Source: Pictodentalium vernedei (lineage: Eukaryota; Mollusca; Scaphopoda; Dentaliida; Dentaliidae). From it: a stretch of 64,000 bases of DNA. The stretch spans positions 391,893,217 to 391,957,216 of the forward strand of contig CM062294.1 in the NCBI GenBank assembly GCA_031216915.1. Direction: 5' to 3'. The notes under the pieces were generated by a model that was not told the DNA's origin, did no database searches, and saw nothing but the letters and a program-made list of their open reading frames with translations. A program made the translations under genes and the position numbers. Each line of letters opens with the position of its first letter. The stretch's first letter is position 1. Below, one piece after another: positions 49,868 to 63,496 of this stretch.

Positions 49868-52243
49868 AAACAAGAGGCCCCAGGGGTCTTAAGGCGCTCA
49901 CCGAATGTTCCATACTGTTAAGACACAAATTTTTTCAAAAGCTATTCTTAAGGTTCTACAGAGTAAATCTATACTCTCTGTGGAGATAAAACATCAACAG
50001 GACTGAATGGGACAATGCTGCTGATCAAATATCAAAAGATTCTGCATGATGGTTCTGAAGAAGATTTTTAAAGAATTTTCTTTGAATTGCACAAAGTAAA
50101 CATTCATGCCCCAAAGTGAGCCCCAATATTAATCAAAAGACTCAATTTGAACAAACGTGAATCCAACCCATACCAAGATGCTGCATACCAAATATCTAAA
50201 GATTCTGCCCACTGGTTCTGGTGAAGAAGATTGTTAAAGATTTTTTCTTAAATTGCACTAAGTAAAAATTCACACCCCCATAGTGATCCCCAATACTGAA
50301 CGGGGGATTCAATTTGAACAAACTTGAATCAGACTCATACCAAGATGCTGTATACCAAATATCAAAAGATCCTGCCCACTGGTTCTGGAGAAGAAGATTT
50401 TATATTTTTTTTTCTTAAATTGCACTAAGTAAAAATTCAGGTCCCCATAGTGAGCCCCAAAATTGATCAAGGGACTCCATTTGTACCCAAGTTTCAGACC
50501 CAAAAATCATCAGATGTGTACCCATACGAGCAACTAGTAGAAAGCTGTATGATGGAGGGCCACCACGGATGCCGACATTATGTACACCACACAAGGTATG
50601 GGTACATATAGAAATGGATTGGAGGAGTGTCTAATTTGATGGATAAAGGGTTAATATCTCCAGAGCAAATTATCAGATTTACATAAAAAACTATACAGCA
50701 CAGCACATCAGTAACCTGAATAAATATATAAAGTAATATGACAATCGGATTAATATTTTTTGAGTTATCTCATGCCAAAGGGATTGGAGGAATTTTCAAT
50801 TTGAAGGATAAAGGGGGTTAATATCTCCGGATCAAATTATCAGATTTACACCAAAAACTATACAGCTCAGCACATCAGTAACCTGAACACAATTATAAAG
50901 TAACTTGACAATCCAAGCAATATTTTTCAAGTTATTAAATGCCAAAGGGATTGAAGGAATTTTCAATTTGAAGGATAAAGGGTTAATATCTCAGGATCAA
51001 AATAACAGATTTACACCAAAAACTATACAGCTCGGTACATTAGTAACCTGAACAAAAATATAAAGTAACTTGACAATCCAAGCAATATTTTTCAAGTTAT
51101 CTCATGCCAAAGGGATTGGAGGAAATTTCAATTTGAAGGATAAAGGGTTAATATCTCAGGATTAAATTATCAGATTTACACTAAAAACTATACAGCTCGG
51201 CACATCAGTAACCTGAACACAAATATAAAGTAACTTGACAATCCAAGCAATATTTTTCAAGTTATCGAATGCCAAAGGGATTGGAGGAATTTTCAATTTG
51301 AAGGATAAAGGGTTAATATCTCAGGATCAAAATAACAGATTTACACAAAAATCTATACAGCTCGGCACATCAGTAACCTGAACACAAATATAAAGTAACT
51401 TGACAATCCAAGTAATATTTTTCAAGTTATCGAATGCCAAAGGGATTGGAGGAATTTTCAATTTGAAGGATAAAGGGTTAATATCTCAGGGTCAAATCAT
51501 CAGATTTACACCAAAAACTATACAGCTCGGCACATCAGTAACCTGAACACAAATATAAAGTAACTAGATAATCCAAGCAATATTTTTCAAGTTATCGAAT
51601 GCCAAAGAAATGGATACGGACGCCGGATGGACAAAGGATGGACGAACGACGGATGGTCACCCCGGATGCCGGCATTATGTGTACCATACATAGTATGGGT
51701 ACACATAAAAATTCATTCCCCTACAGCAAGCCCCAATATTGATTAGGGGACTCGATTTAAACAAACTTGAATCAGACCCATACCAATATGCTGCATACCA
51801 AATATCAAAAGATTCTGCCCATTGTTTCTGGAGAAGAAGATTTTTAAAGAATTTTTCTTAAATTGCACTAAGTAAAAATTCACGCCCCCATAGTGAGCTC
51901 CAATATTGGTTGAGGGACTCGATTTGAACAAATTTGAATCAGTCCTATACCCAGATGCTGCATACCAAATATCAAAAGATTCTGCCCACTGGTTCTGGAA
52001 AAGAAGATTTTTTAATAATTTTTCGATAATTTATACGGTGCTATCAGAGTTATGCCCCATAAAGAGCCCCCAAGGGACGTGGCCATTTCATTTGAACAAA
52101 CATGAATTGCCATATAGTAATGAACATCCACATGAAGTTTCATGAAAATTGGACCAGTGATTTCAGAGGAGAAGTCGTTTGAAAAATGTTCATGACGACG
52201 GACGGCAAGTGATAAGTTAAGCTCCCTTCGGTGAGCTAAGAAA
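49868..52243 (+). mobile_element. Tandem-repeat element, family C, copy 3
   Basis: 5' AAACAAGAGGCCCCAGGGGTC (hairpin), then GCGCTCACCGAAT. C units follow, interrupted at 50507-51708 by family F, then a CATGACGACGGACGGCAAG stretch and CCCTTCGGTGAGCTAAG. 5' CTCACCGAA pairs with 3' TTCGGTGAG. Confidence 0.8.
50507..51708 (+). mobile_element. Tandem-repeat element, family F, copy 2, inside family C
   Basis: 5' arm GTGTACCCATAC, internal copy of the 3' end near 50560-50615, six units, a GGACAAAGGATGGACGAACG tract, and 3' hairpin GTGTACCATAC-ATA-GTATGGGTACAC then ATAAAA. The C unit resumes directly. Confidence 0.85.
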
Positions 52244-52625
52244 TTGTTGAAAAGTAAAAAGGTATGAACCTACTTAAATAACCAAAATATATCTAGCAGT
52301 ACCACATGAGTTAAAATGTCTGAACCTGAAAAAATTTATAGTAATTTATATATTTTTTATACTTAACAATGACCCAGACATAGCTGGTGCTAACTCTTAA
52401 AACATAGGGCCAAACACAAATTTTGCCCCCCAATCCCCAAAATTTGCATCTAAAACCAAAGAAAACATGTCCTGAATGGCCCTCCATACTTCACCTCCAC
52501 TGCGCATGCGCAGTGTCAAGGACGTCCTGAAATTGGCGCCATTAATCATTCTTACCATCAGTGCCTGGTAAGCGCTATGTCCTCAGCGGGGAGGTATGAG
52601 TTCCCAACTCCTGGGAGGGCCATCC

Positions 52626-52716
52626 CCGTCTGGGTCATTGGTAAGTATAAAAAATATATAAATTACTATAAATTTTTTCAGATTTTTATACTGTACCAAT
52701 GACCCAGACATAGCTG
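52626..52716. repeat. Internal complementary region of DIRS copy 3
   Basis: Same two-part complement of the element's ends as in copy 1, but joined by CAG. The trinucleotide before the element's left end is CTG, its complement. Confidence 0.85.
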
Positions 52717-55011
52717 AATAGAAAAAAGGCTGGAGGGCCCAGGACATAGAGGAAAATCCAATAAGCTCAACTATATAAAATAGAGTCCTCTCCTGTAGGA
52801 GAAAAGGAGAAATAGGCTTCACGTGTATCTTTCTTATTTATGACAAATTAGAAAGACACAATACCTTCTATAATTGAGCATCATAACATCCATGTTCTCT
52901 ATTAATATCCAGTATAATTCGTATACAAATTATATTTAAAGTAAGCCAATAAATAAAGTTAGTCCAAAGAATTGAGACTCTTTATACTCTTTTAAAAGTG
53001 TCCGAGGATAGTATAATAACATCCGTTTGACACATGACATATTCAAATGCTATACTTTAAAACTATGACATGAATGAATTAAAAACATAACTACACTTAA
53101 GAAACCATCCCAGTAACAGCTCAGAATTACTAACTCCAGAGGAGATATCCCCTTGTTTTCATAATAAAAACAGGAGACCCAAGGGAACACCCTCCCCCCC
53201 CTTTTTCTTGCCCTGGGTCAAATAGCCCAGAGCGAAGAGGGCAGCAGGACGGAGTCACTGCCGGAACATAAAGCCTACATAGCTATAGTTGCAATTGTTA
53301 AGTGATCGACTTTCTAAGCAGCTGATAATGGACCTAAACAATGCAGATCTCCAGAAATGGATACAATATTTCTGAGATAAAAATTCGTGAATGTGGATGG
53401 TTGAGACCAATATGCAGCCTACTTAATCTATAATAGCAAAACTATATGTCAGCCCAAGATGTAGAAGAGCTCTTACTTCATGAGCTGAAATCTTAAGCAC
53501 AGACTGCTGAGTTAAGGATAGATTATCCTAAGCAGTACCGATAGTTAACTGAATGCATTAAGTAATAGAACGGACCGTAATGACCTTTCTATTAGGCATC
53601 AGAGCCAGAAGAAGCTTTACGTCCTACTGATAAACTGAGATCTGTTAATGAATACATAAAGGTCTGTCCGGACAGAGTAAAGGCCTATGCCTGCTCGAAG
53701 ATGGAAGGACCTTAAAAACAATAGGTTCCGGATATCATTAGGAGCCTGATTCTTAACCAAAAATACAACAATAGTAGTAAAGGTAATAGAGTTCCTGATA
53801 CTACGAAAGTGAGAATCGTCCACCGATAGTGCATGAAGCTCACTGACTCTTCAGCAGAAGAGAAGGCTAAGAGAATCGCTGCCTTAAAAGACCAGAGTTT
53901 GAAACTGCTGTCCCAAGGATGCAAATGGTTGCTTTAGTTAATAAGAACCCAAGCTAAATTCCGAATAGGAATTAATCTAACGATTCTAGGTCTCTTATCG
54001 AAAAGTTTCAACTAACTTAGATAAAGAGACATTAGGCTCCATTGTAAACTATCAAGGTGTGCATAGGTATCAGATAACATAGACCTATAACCTATAAAAG
54101 TAACTGGCTGCAGATGATTTCGTTAAACAAGTATACTAGAAAGTTTGCAATGTCTGGTATGGAGGAATCAAAAATATCAACATAAAGATCCCTACACCAA
54201 CGACTGAAGACCCTCCACTTTAGCCGCATAGTATAGCGAAGAGGAGGTCCTTCTACAGTAAGAAATCGTGTCCACTGCTGGTCCTATACAGTGCTTGCTA
54301 TGCAAGAAGGACCGCACAACGGAATACGTGAAGGTTGAGACCTTGCGGGTTGTGAAAAAGTTGACACGATTTCCCCAGCGAAAAAAGATCCTCTCGTGGA
54401 GGAAGTTTCCGCGGTAAGTCCCACAGTAGACATCTAAGTAAATTTATCCACCGTCTCTGTGGGACAGAGATGCTACCAACAGAATTGTATTGTGAAGGAA
54501 TAATCCTAGCAATACTTGCTGAATCAACAGCGCTGGAGGATACGTATATCCTATCATCGTGCCCTACTAGATCGATAGAGCGTTAACTACACATGCTCAG
54601 AGATCCGGACACGGTGACACATACGTCTACAATTGATTGGAAAGTTGTGTCGCAAATAAATTTATCACTGGGTGCTCCCATTGATAGCAAATCTGATTGA
54701 ATACTTGTTAGTTGATAGTCCATTCCGACGGCAACAACGACCCTTACGTGAAAGGGAGTCTGCTAATACGATCCGACGACCGAGAATATGACGACCCGAA
54801 ACCGAACTTGGTGTTCTATAACAAACAGAAGGATTCTTTCCGTTAAAATCAATAACGGAACCGAATGAGTGCCTCCCTGGTTCCGGATATACGCAACTAC
54901 TGTCGTATTATCAGACAGGATTGAACATGCGTTTCTGAATAAAATTCATTCAATGACGTAGTGCAAGCCAACATAATATTCTTCCTTGGAAGTAAAGAGC
55001 TTGCCTAAAAA

Positions 55012-55620
55012 CTACGGAACCCAAAGACCCCGGCACTTCGAATCCGTTGGGATCAAAATGTGTCCCAACCTGTTTGACTGGCATACGTCATAATCGAAAA
55101 ACTCGGATCCGGCAACTACAGTGGAACTCACTGAGTCAACCACCGAAAGTTTGCCCACGTCTGAATCTCTTGTTACACTTGATAGACAAGAGAACGTGTA
55201 TATCGAGCAATTCAAGATTGCTGAAAGGTTACCATCGAAGAGAAGCTTCTCGGGCACCGAAGCGACTCTGAGAGAGTTCTTCACTTTACTATCCACGCGC
55301 GTGGATGTAGCTAGGGCTGCGCCACGTCTAACCAACTCCAGGTTGCCACTGAAGGGCGGAGTTATACGTGGAAAACTACTGTCCCTGAAAGAAATCCCAT
55401 TGAGGATCATATCCTGGAATTCTTTCTCTTGAAGGCGTAATGATAACGTCTCAGTAAGGTGGTGTACGTATGATAAAGCATCTAAGTTAAGTCTATTATA
55501 CATCATTGTCATTTCCAACATCGTGGTTGGAATTGACATAGACGGCGAAAAAGACAATAGCAGTCTTGAGTCTCGCCGTCTTAGACGCAAAGGAACTCTC
55601 GGTGAGCCCAGTTCTGCCAA
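55012..55620 (-). pseudogene. DIRS gag-like central block, copy 3
   Basis: Contains LDALSYVHHLTETLSLRLQE, KEFQDMI, ELVRRGAALATSTRVDSKVK and VPEKLLFDGNLSAI. Copy 2 has the same block near 13690-13985 (MSYADHLTRAMAQRL...KEFEDV). Position and sequence fit the gag part of DIRS elements. Fossil. Confidence 0.7.
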
Positions 55621-58600
55621 TAAACAATTATTTCCTAAAATTCACGAAAGGCAGAATAGAGCATTGCGGACAAGAAACTATACTAGCATGTTGATAGCAA
55701 GCTATATATATATAGCGTCGTTTAATAATTCGAATGTTCTAAAGACATTATTGGACTGCGTCGGCAACTCAGGGACAATGTCCCTGAACCGATCCAAAAC
55801 TCCGTGTCCAATGACGCTATTAGTCTCTTATCCAGCATCGCAGCAATGTAGTCCGACGGAACAACCTCTGGAAGATAATGCCGGAAGAAATGTATGGCAG
55901 CTTCTGTTGTTCCGAAAGGGAAAGCTCGAAATCATCCGAATCCCTTTCGCCATCCTGTCGGACCCTATGAAATATTCGGTCGTCCGTACCTGATGCAACA
56001 GCGGAGCGTACCGACTCAGCACTGTCAGATTATTCCTGATCCGACCGAGAATCTGTTGTTTGCTGGGATGCTACAATAAGCTGTGCTATTTTGGATAGCA
56101 CGTCCGTCACTGAGGCCTGTTGAGAAGCGGTCTTTCGATGCATTGCCGCTGGAAGCTCCGTGTTCGTTACCCTGTGCATACTTCTATTATGCGAGCGACC
56201 GGAGTGTGCAGGCCTCGTGTCCCTTGGCTACCGGATGGCGTGACCTGTTCGCCATGGAATCACTAAATGCCGAAGCTGGCCGGATATTCAAGGTCACGTA
56301 GCCAATGTGCGGTCGTGTGCGCTGCTGTGAAGATGAGGAAGCATTATCGACAGTCACTCGGACTGTCTATATAACGGAGCGTCCAGAGTGGCGGACATAC
56401 GCTCCGAAGGTGAAATGTCTGTACCACAACAACCGGTCCCATATGTTGTTGCACGAGAGAGGGACCTCTCTCACTCGCCGCCCGGACGGACCGGACGAGC
56501 TAGGAACCGGACTAACAGGCTTCCTCCGATCTCTCCTCTAATCCGTCGTCACTGGGTGTGTACTAAAGTCTATTATAGTGCTCGCATCACCCAAATCTCC
56601 ATCCTAGACCGCAACGGACAAACCCGACTGCCGAACCATTCGATGAATGGACGCTACACCGGGTGAGCTAGCGAATGTCAACTCCGTCGATCCTACTAGG
56701 GACCTCTTAGGAGATTGACGTAATCCATGAGCACTAATTGCCGCTAGCTCTTCCTTAACTATGACGACAGAGGCACACTTTTGAAAGACATCTCAGTAAT
56801 TTTGCGAACAAGAAACCAGATATGCTTGTACATAGCAAGCATATAAAAAATATATATAGCGTCGTTCAATAAATCGAACGTATCTGAGACATAATTGGAC
56901 TGTGTCGGAACTGAGGGACGATGTCCCTGAACCGAACCAAAAATTTCGAAGTCCACCGACGCTATCAGTTTCTTATCCGGTATCGCAGCATTCTGGTCCG
57001 ACAAAGAACCTCTAGAAGATGAAGTGGGATGACATATTCAGCAGCTTATGTTGTTCCGAAAGGGAAAGCTCAAAAACCTCCGAATCCCTTTCGGCATCCC
57101 GTCGGACCGTATGAAATTTTCGGACGTCCGCACCTGATGCTTCCGCGGAGCATCCCGACCCAGCGTCGTCGGATATTATATTATGCGACAGAGATTCTGT
57201 CGCTGCTGGGATGCTACGATAAGTTGTGCTATTTGGGATAGCACATCCGTCACCGAGGCCTGTGCAGAAGCGGTCTTACGATGCTTTGCCGCTGGAAGCT
57301 CCGTATACGTTGACTCCCGCATACTTTCTTATGCGAACGTCCGGAGTCTGCAGGCCTTGTGTCCCTGGCTATCGGATGGCGTGACCTGGTCGCCGAGGAT
57401 TCTCTGATTGGCGAAGTTGACTGGATATCGGAGGTCACGTAGCCAAGGTACGGTCGTGTGCGCTGCCATGAGAATGAGGAAGCCTTATTGACAGTCTCTC
57501 CGGACTGACAATATAACGGAGCGTCCCGAGCCGCGGACGTATGCTCCGAATGCGAGACATTTTGTACCACAACATCTGGGGCCAGATGTTGATGTACGAG
57601 AGAGGGGCCTCTCTCGCTCGCAGCCCGGAGGGCCTGGACGAGCTATGAACCGGACTAAAAGGCTTCCTCCGTTCTCCCCTCTAATCCGCCGTCACTGGGT
57701 GTGCACATGGATGTTTATAGTGCTCGCATCACCCAAAACTCCTTCTAAACCGCAACGGACGAACCCGGCTGCCGAACCATTCGATGAATGGACGCTACAC
57801 CGGGCGAGCTAGCGGACGTCAAAGACCGTCGAACCTACTAGGGTCATCTTAGGCAATTGGCGTATTACCTGAGCACTTTTCCGCTAGTTCTTCATTAATT
57901 GTGACGACGGGGGCACACTTTTTTGGAAGACATCACGGATACATCACCCTGATCATGATCGTCTGAAATAGAGATTGATAAAGTAGAGTGACCCTGCGGG
58001 GAAAGGACCGGAATGGCCAATTCCCCACTAACATACCGTGACACACGCTTCCCATGTTGTCATCATAATCAACACATACAGAACAGGAGTTAGTGCGAGT
58101 ACACTGACTACATTATACAACGATTATGAAAGTCAGAGGAAGATTTCCTCTTATTACAATTGAACAATATCCTTTCAATGTGAAAAGAAAACAAAGTCCT
58201 AGTACTCGCACCAACCCCTGACAATCAAAATACATAATAACAAGATCCATTAACATAGAAAAAATAATTGAATCAAAAACTTTTGAAAAAATATTTTTTC
58301 AGAACAGCCCAAGTTTCTGAAAAGTAACGTTGAGCCCCAATGGATCCCAAGTCTAAGTGTGGACAAAAATTCTAAAAATATTTTAAACAATTTATGCAAC
58401 ACTTACGAACAATAATAATATGTCTAGTTATGATTAAATTAACATCAAGATATTATTTTCAAGAAATCCCCCCTCACACAGAGGGCTGTTGGAAATGTAA
58501 ACAATAAGTGTAAAAACACTAGATCAAGACTCCAGGCACCCTGGCCTGAAATCAGTTACCAATAAAACACTATCTGATGCAAAACAGAGACTTCCAGGGA

Positions 58601-59274
58601 AGAAACTGCAGAACATCAGATGGTAAATGCAGAACACTACGCCTAACCACCCATAGGTGAAGACGTAAACATGGGGAAAAGAACAGAATACATTCTGTTA
58701 TCAAGCTAAAACTCCCAAGAAATTTTAGTAATAAAATTACAGAAAATATACCAAAAGCATGGGAGAATAGCAAGAGGGGACTTAAAGGAAAGGGAGAGAG
58801 GAAAACACTGAATAAGCAGTGTAATCTTGATAACAAGAATGACCACAACAGGCAGTTGCCTCGAAAATAGGTAACTTAACATAATTTCATAAAAAAAAAT
58901 TTTAAGTTACAGCCCTGATTATTTTCTGTCACTCATTTTTCCTCTCCTCCTTCTATATCCTCCTTAGAATCACCATTTCACTAATATTTATGTGTCTGGC
59001 ATCATTTAAACTGAGATTTACAAGCACAAAGATCAGTCAGATGTTAACTGATGAAGGGCCAAACTAAGAATGATTAATGGTGCCAATTTCGGGACGTCCT
59101 TGACACTGCACATGCGCAGTAGAGGTGAAGTATGGAGGGCCATTCAGGACATGTTTTCTTTGGTTTTAGATGCAAATTTGGGGGATTGGGGGGCAAAATT
59201 TGTGTTTGGCCCTATGTTTTAAGAGTTAGCACCAGCTATGTCTGGGTCATTGGTACAGTATAAAAATATATAAC

Positions 59275-59640
59275 ATGAAATATTCAACAGGATTTTTGTA
59301 GGACAGAAAGAAAGTGGGGAAAGTTATTTAGTATGCATGAGCTTGAAGGAAAGAACAACAGAAAAGTCTCAAGCTTAGAATGCTGAAGTTGTGAGGAATA
59401 ATGAGAATGTCAGAAACATATATCAAGATCAGGAAATTAACTCTTGATGACAATCTGATCCATCTAATTTTTCAATGTCTGCCCTGCTGTTCCCATGTTA
59501 TGCCAATCGATAGCCTATTTTTTTGGCACTGTTCCAGTAAGACAAAACTCGAAACATCCTCAATTGCAATTCAAAGGGCATTAACTCTAGACTCTTAAGA
59601 CAGAGCTAAAAAGTATACAGCTCAAGCACTCATATATATA
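59275..59640. other. Sequence between DIRS copy 3 and the next element
   Basis: Contains AAAGGGCATTAACTCTAGAC and GACAGAGCTAAAAAG, possibly the tail of an old tandem-repeat element. No gene seen. Confidence 0.45.
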
Positions 59641-61920
59641 TGCACCTGCAATCGGAAAATAAAACCATAGGCTCAAGTGAGCCTAAAATACTCACCTGGC
59701 TCAAATTGTCAAAACAGATGAGTGTATCAGCATGTGATCAGCAGCAAGAGCAATTTTTTTGATTTTCTATGACACAACCAAAAGCAACTTTTTTGGCCAT
59801 TCATTTCTGCTGGTCCTAGGAAAGCTTCCTTGCAAACTCTGTTCTGTGAAGTATTAAAAAACAACAACCGAAAGAAATTTTTGTTTTGTTTTAAACTACT
59901 GTGGTTCTCTCTAATGCCACCCCCCCCCCCCCAAAAAAAAATAAAATTAAAAAAAAACAAAAAAAAACAAAACAAGCAAATTGATTTGAACAAACTTGAA
60001 TTTGACATCCCTAGAGATGTTACATACCAAATATGAAAGGATTATCACTGGTGGATCTGAAGAAGAAGAATTTTCAAGAAATTTTCTCATATTGCTAAAG
60101 TTAAACTTTGGGCTTCAATAAAAAGCCCAAATATTAAGACAGGGACCTGATTTGAACAACCTTCAATCTAACCCTCCCAGAGGTGTTGTACACCAAAAAT
60201 CAAAAGAACCTGACTGCTGGATCTGAAGGAGATGAATTTAAACGATAATTCCCCATATTGCACTAAGTAAATATTTGGGCTTCCTTGGGGAACCCAAATA
60301 TTAACCCAGGAAATCGATTTGAACAAATTTGAACCTTACACCTCTTGAGATGTCACATACTAAATATGAAAGGATTCTCACTAGTGGGTCTGAAAAAGAA
60401 GATTTTTAAAGAAATTTTCTCATATTGCACTACGTTAAAATTTGGGTTCCAATAAAGAGCCCAAATATTCATCCAGGGATCCCATTTGAACAAACTTGAA
60501 TCTAACCCTCCAACCCCCCCCCCCCCCTTCCACCCCCAGAGATGCTGCATACCAAATATCAAAAGAATCTGAGTGGTGGATCTGAAGAAGAAGATTTTTA
60601 AAGATTATTACCCATATTGCACAAAGTTAATATTCAGGTTCCCACTGGAAGCCCAAATATTAACCCAGGGACTCGATTTGAAATTTGAATCTTACACCTT
60701 GAGAGATGTCATATACCAAATATGAAAGGATTCTCAATAGCAGGTCTGAAAAGGAAGATTTTTTAAGAAATTTTCTCATTTTGCACTAAGTTAAAATTTG
60801 GGCTCCAATAAAGAGCCCAAATATTCATCCAGGGATCCCATTTGAACAAACTTGAATCTAACCCCCCTAGAAAAGCTGCATATCAAATATCAAAAGACTC
60901 TGACTGGTGGATCTGAAGAAGATTTTTAAAGATTATTCCCCATATTGCACCAAGTTAATGTTTGGGCTTCCATAGGAAGCCCAAATATTAACCCAGGGAC
61001 TCAATTTGAACAAACTTCAATCTGACCCCTGTAGAGATGCTGTATACCAAGTATCAAAAGAATCTACTGTATGATCTGAAGAAGAAGATTTTTAAAGCTT
61101 ATTCCCCATAGCACCCTAAGTTATTTGGGCTCCTCTGTTGAGCCCAAATATGAACCGAGGGGGTCGATTTGAACACACTTGTATTTGACCATCCTATGGA
61201 TGCTGTATACCAAATACCAAAGGATTTTGATCAGTGGTTCTGAAGAAAATGTTTTTTTCAATTTTTGCAAATAAGCTGACTCAGCATTTTTTCAAACGCC
61301 CCTACAGAACACCCTTACACAACCGATGGTCATTTTTTTTAATCCATTCTACCGGTGAAAATGATGCTTCATACCAAATAACAGTTCTCTGTTCCGTGTA
61401 GTTTGGAAACTATGGGCATTTGAATTTTTTCTATTTTTAGTCCCTAGGGTACCCACGGGGCAACAAAAAAAAAATATTTCGGGCATCAATCAAGGACTTT
61501 GGACCCACTTATGCTACATGCCAAATTTGGTTCAAATCGGCCCATCGGTTCTTGAAATAGAAATTTTGAGCGCAGCCCAAAAAGGATATGTGCCCACAGA
61601 GAGCCCAAATATTGATCTACCAACTTCTCTTGAACAAACTTTAATCTTCAACACCAAAGAGTGTTACATACCATATATCAAGGCAGTCTCTCTGGTGGTT
61701 CATGAGAAGAAGATTTTTAAAGATTTCTAGGCTTTGGCATCATTGCCCAAAGCCCGGAGAAGGCAGCCGCTCCATTTGAACAAAACAGAAAGGGTATACC
61801 CCAGGGATGGTTTGTGCAATATATGTTTGAATTTGGCTGAATGGCTGTGGGTTAACAGATGACGGATGCCAAGTGATGGCAATACCTCACACTGACTTGC
61901 AGTCAGGTGAGTTAAAAAAT
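59641..61920 (+). mobile_element. Tandem-repeat element, family C, copy 4
   Basis: The left edge has AGGCTCAAGTGAGCCT (hairpin) then ACTCACCTGG. About seven C units follow from 59985, then the same unique 3' part as copy 2 (61280-61600). The 3' hairpin is CTGAC-TTGCA-GTCAG with GTCAGGTGAGTTAAAAA. CTCACCTG pairs with CAGGTGAG. It includes an A/C-rich low-complexity stretch at 59920-59975 and a C tract near 60511. Confidence 0.72.
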
Positions 61921-61944
61921 CATGGTTGATAAGAAATGCTGATA

Positions 61945-62165
61945 TTTATTTATTTATTTGTCTTTAAAGTCACATAATTCAACACAATGACTAAGTGTGA
62001 CCACAACATAGATAGAAAGTCAAGTCCAGCCAAATATTTATACCCATGTTCCCCATTTTAATGGACTTCCACTGCAGGCATTGGTTACCTATTTTACCAG
62101 TAAAACAGAGCTTGTTTACCACAGTAAATAAGCACTGCTTCACTTCCCGGGGTTCCCACGGGAGA
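61945..62165 (+). repeat. SINE-like repeat, short variant
   Basis: TTTATTTATTTGTCTTTAAA, AACACAATGACTAAGTGTGACC, CCATTTTAATGGACTTCCA, CTATTTTACCAGTAAAACAG and GAGCTTGTTTACCACAG. Confidence 0.7.
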
Positions 62166-62366
62166 TACTGACTTTGAAATTCTTGAAAAACGAATGGCAA
62201 GAAGCATAAAAGTAGGGTTAAGTTGGGCCCTGAAAATCTGCAATTTCCCGTGTGAAATCAAATCTCTAATCCAATCAGCCAAGGTATTCAAAATCGAATC
62301 AAATCGAAGGAAGAAAATGAGAAATCTGTTTTTTAGTGCTAGGCAGAAAGAGGAGGAATTGAACTG

Positions 62367-62472
62367 GCATTTATTATTTTGCTGTAGGCCAACGCTCCAG
62401 TTTTTGCATCTCATGGGAATTCCAGAAAGATGCAAAAGTTGGAGTGTAGGCCAACAATGAAATAATAAATAC
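62367..62472. repeat. Palindrome, about 45-bp arms
   Basis: GCATTTATTATTTTGCTG, AGGCCAACGCTCCAG, TTTTTGCATCT, a spacer of about 15 bases, then the complement with several mismatches. Confidence 0.85.
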
Positions 62473-63291
62473 CATTCGGTTCCTCCAATGCACTGTCTAT
62501 TTCACACTCCAATTTATCTGTTAACCTTTCTGGTTATGCTTGAAGTGAAAGTTGCAGTCACATTGTTTCTTGGGATGGAATTTATGTGAGATTCACAAAA
62601 TATTCTGTTGTACATGTGCATAATTTAGCCTACCATTCTTTGTGCACTCCTCCTGAGAAAATATTTGCTGTCTCAGATGAGGTAAGAGAATGGAGACGTG
62701 TATAATAATTTTAAAAAAGTTAACTCTTTATCTACTTTATACGTAAAAACAGTAACGTTTTATCTTTTATCGTTATCGAAAACTCGCCGTCAATAAAAAA
62801 TCTTTTATCGTTACTGCAGTAAGAATAAAAGTCACGTGATATCGCAAGAATACAACGTTCACGCCCATCTCATTTGCATGACGTACTATTTCATTCAACA
62901 CTTTGAATAACTAATTATCGCTGCCACGGATCGAAACAAATAAAACGGGGCGTATTTATCGAAATGTATTGAATAAAAAAGAAGGCCATTAATTAAACTT
63001 ACTGAATTGTAAAAATAAAATTTGACGGAAAAGAGTAAAAATTAGTAACTTACACTTTTTCAAATGAGATTATTTCACCCTTTGAGACTTTAATTATCCT
63101 GACGTTCAAACGTCACTGGGAATTCAGTTTCTTCAACATTTTTCAAAATGTGACGTCAAACGTCGGAAAGTACAAATAACCAGATATTTTTCACATTAGT
63201 GAATATCTGGTTGAAGGCTAGATTATTTTTAGTGGTCTGCATTTGTTAATCAAAACTTGTTTTTTTACGGGAGTGGGGGAGGTGGGGGTGT
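62473..63291. other. AT-rich sequence with short inverted motifs
   Basis: Repeated CTTTTATCG phrases (62760-62815), GACGT motifs with AACGTC complements (63100-63165) and a hairpin AACCAGATATTTTTCAC / GTGAATATCTGGTT (63178-63212). Probably decayed foldback elements. No coding signal. Confidence 0.5.
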
Positions 63292-63450
63292 AGATAAAAG
63301 GGTTATATACACATGGTGTTGGTAAAAAAATCTTTTATCGCGACTCGAGCGTTTTCGGGGGCTACATAGGCTATATATGCCCCCGAAAACGCTCTCATCG
63401 CGATAAAAGATTTTTTACAAACACCTTGTGTATATAACCCATATTTATCT
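63292..63450. repeat. Long palindrome, about 70-bp arms
   Basis: AGATAAAAGGGTTATATACA, TCTTTTATCGCGACTCGAGC, GTTTTCGGGGG, an 18-base spacer, then the complement ending ATATTTATCT with a few mismatches. Confidence 0.92.
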
Positions 63451-63496
63451 AACATGATTTGTAGACAACACGTGCAAAAAAATTTCTTAAATAAGG

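Larger units (their letters stand above)
52327..59274 (-). mobile_element. DIRS-type retroelement, copy 3
   Basis: About 6.95 kb. Inverted terminal repeats at 52327-52555 and 59066-59274; internal complementary region at 52626-52716. Minus-strand parts, in sense order: two gag-like blocks (about 57960-56815 and 56810-55669, a tandem duplication of about 1.14 kb), a further gag-like block with ELVRRGAALATSTRVDSKVK (55620-55012), an RNase H-like stretch (about 54990-54480, SDNTTVVAYIRNQGGTHS), and a tyrosine recombinase region (about 54420-53300). I see no reverse-transcriptase domain. Older than copy 1 and younger than copy 2 by its degree of decay; broken in many places. Not nested in another recognised element. 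Confidence 0.85.

Noticed and set aside
62194-62460. 88-codon frame and the opposite-strand 113-codon frame
   Set aside because: They overlap the palindrome at 62367-62472 and show no family match.
62640-62690. Possible plus-strand exon ending CAGATGAG before GTAAGA
   Set aside because: The donor looks good but the upstream sequence has stops in all frames within a short distance and no family match.
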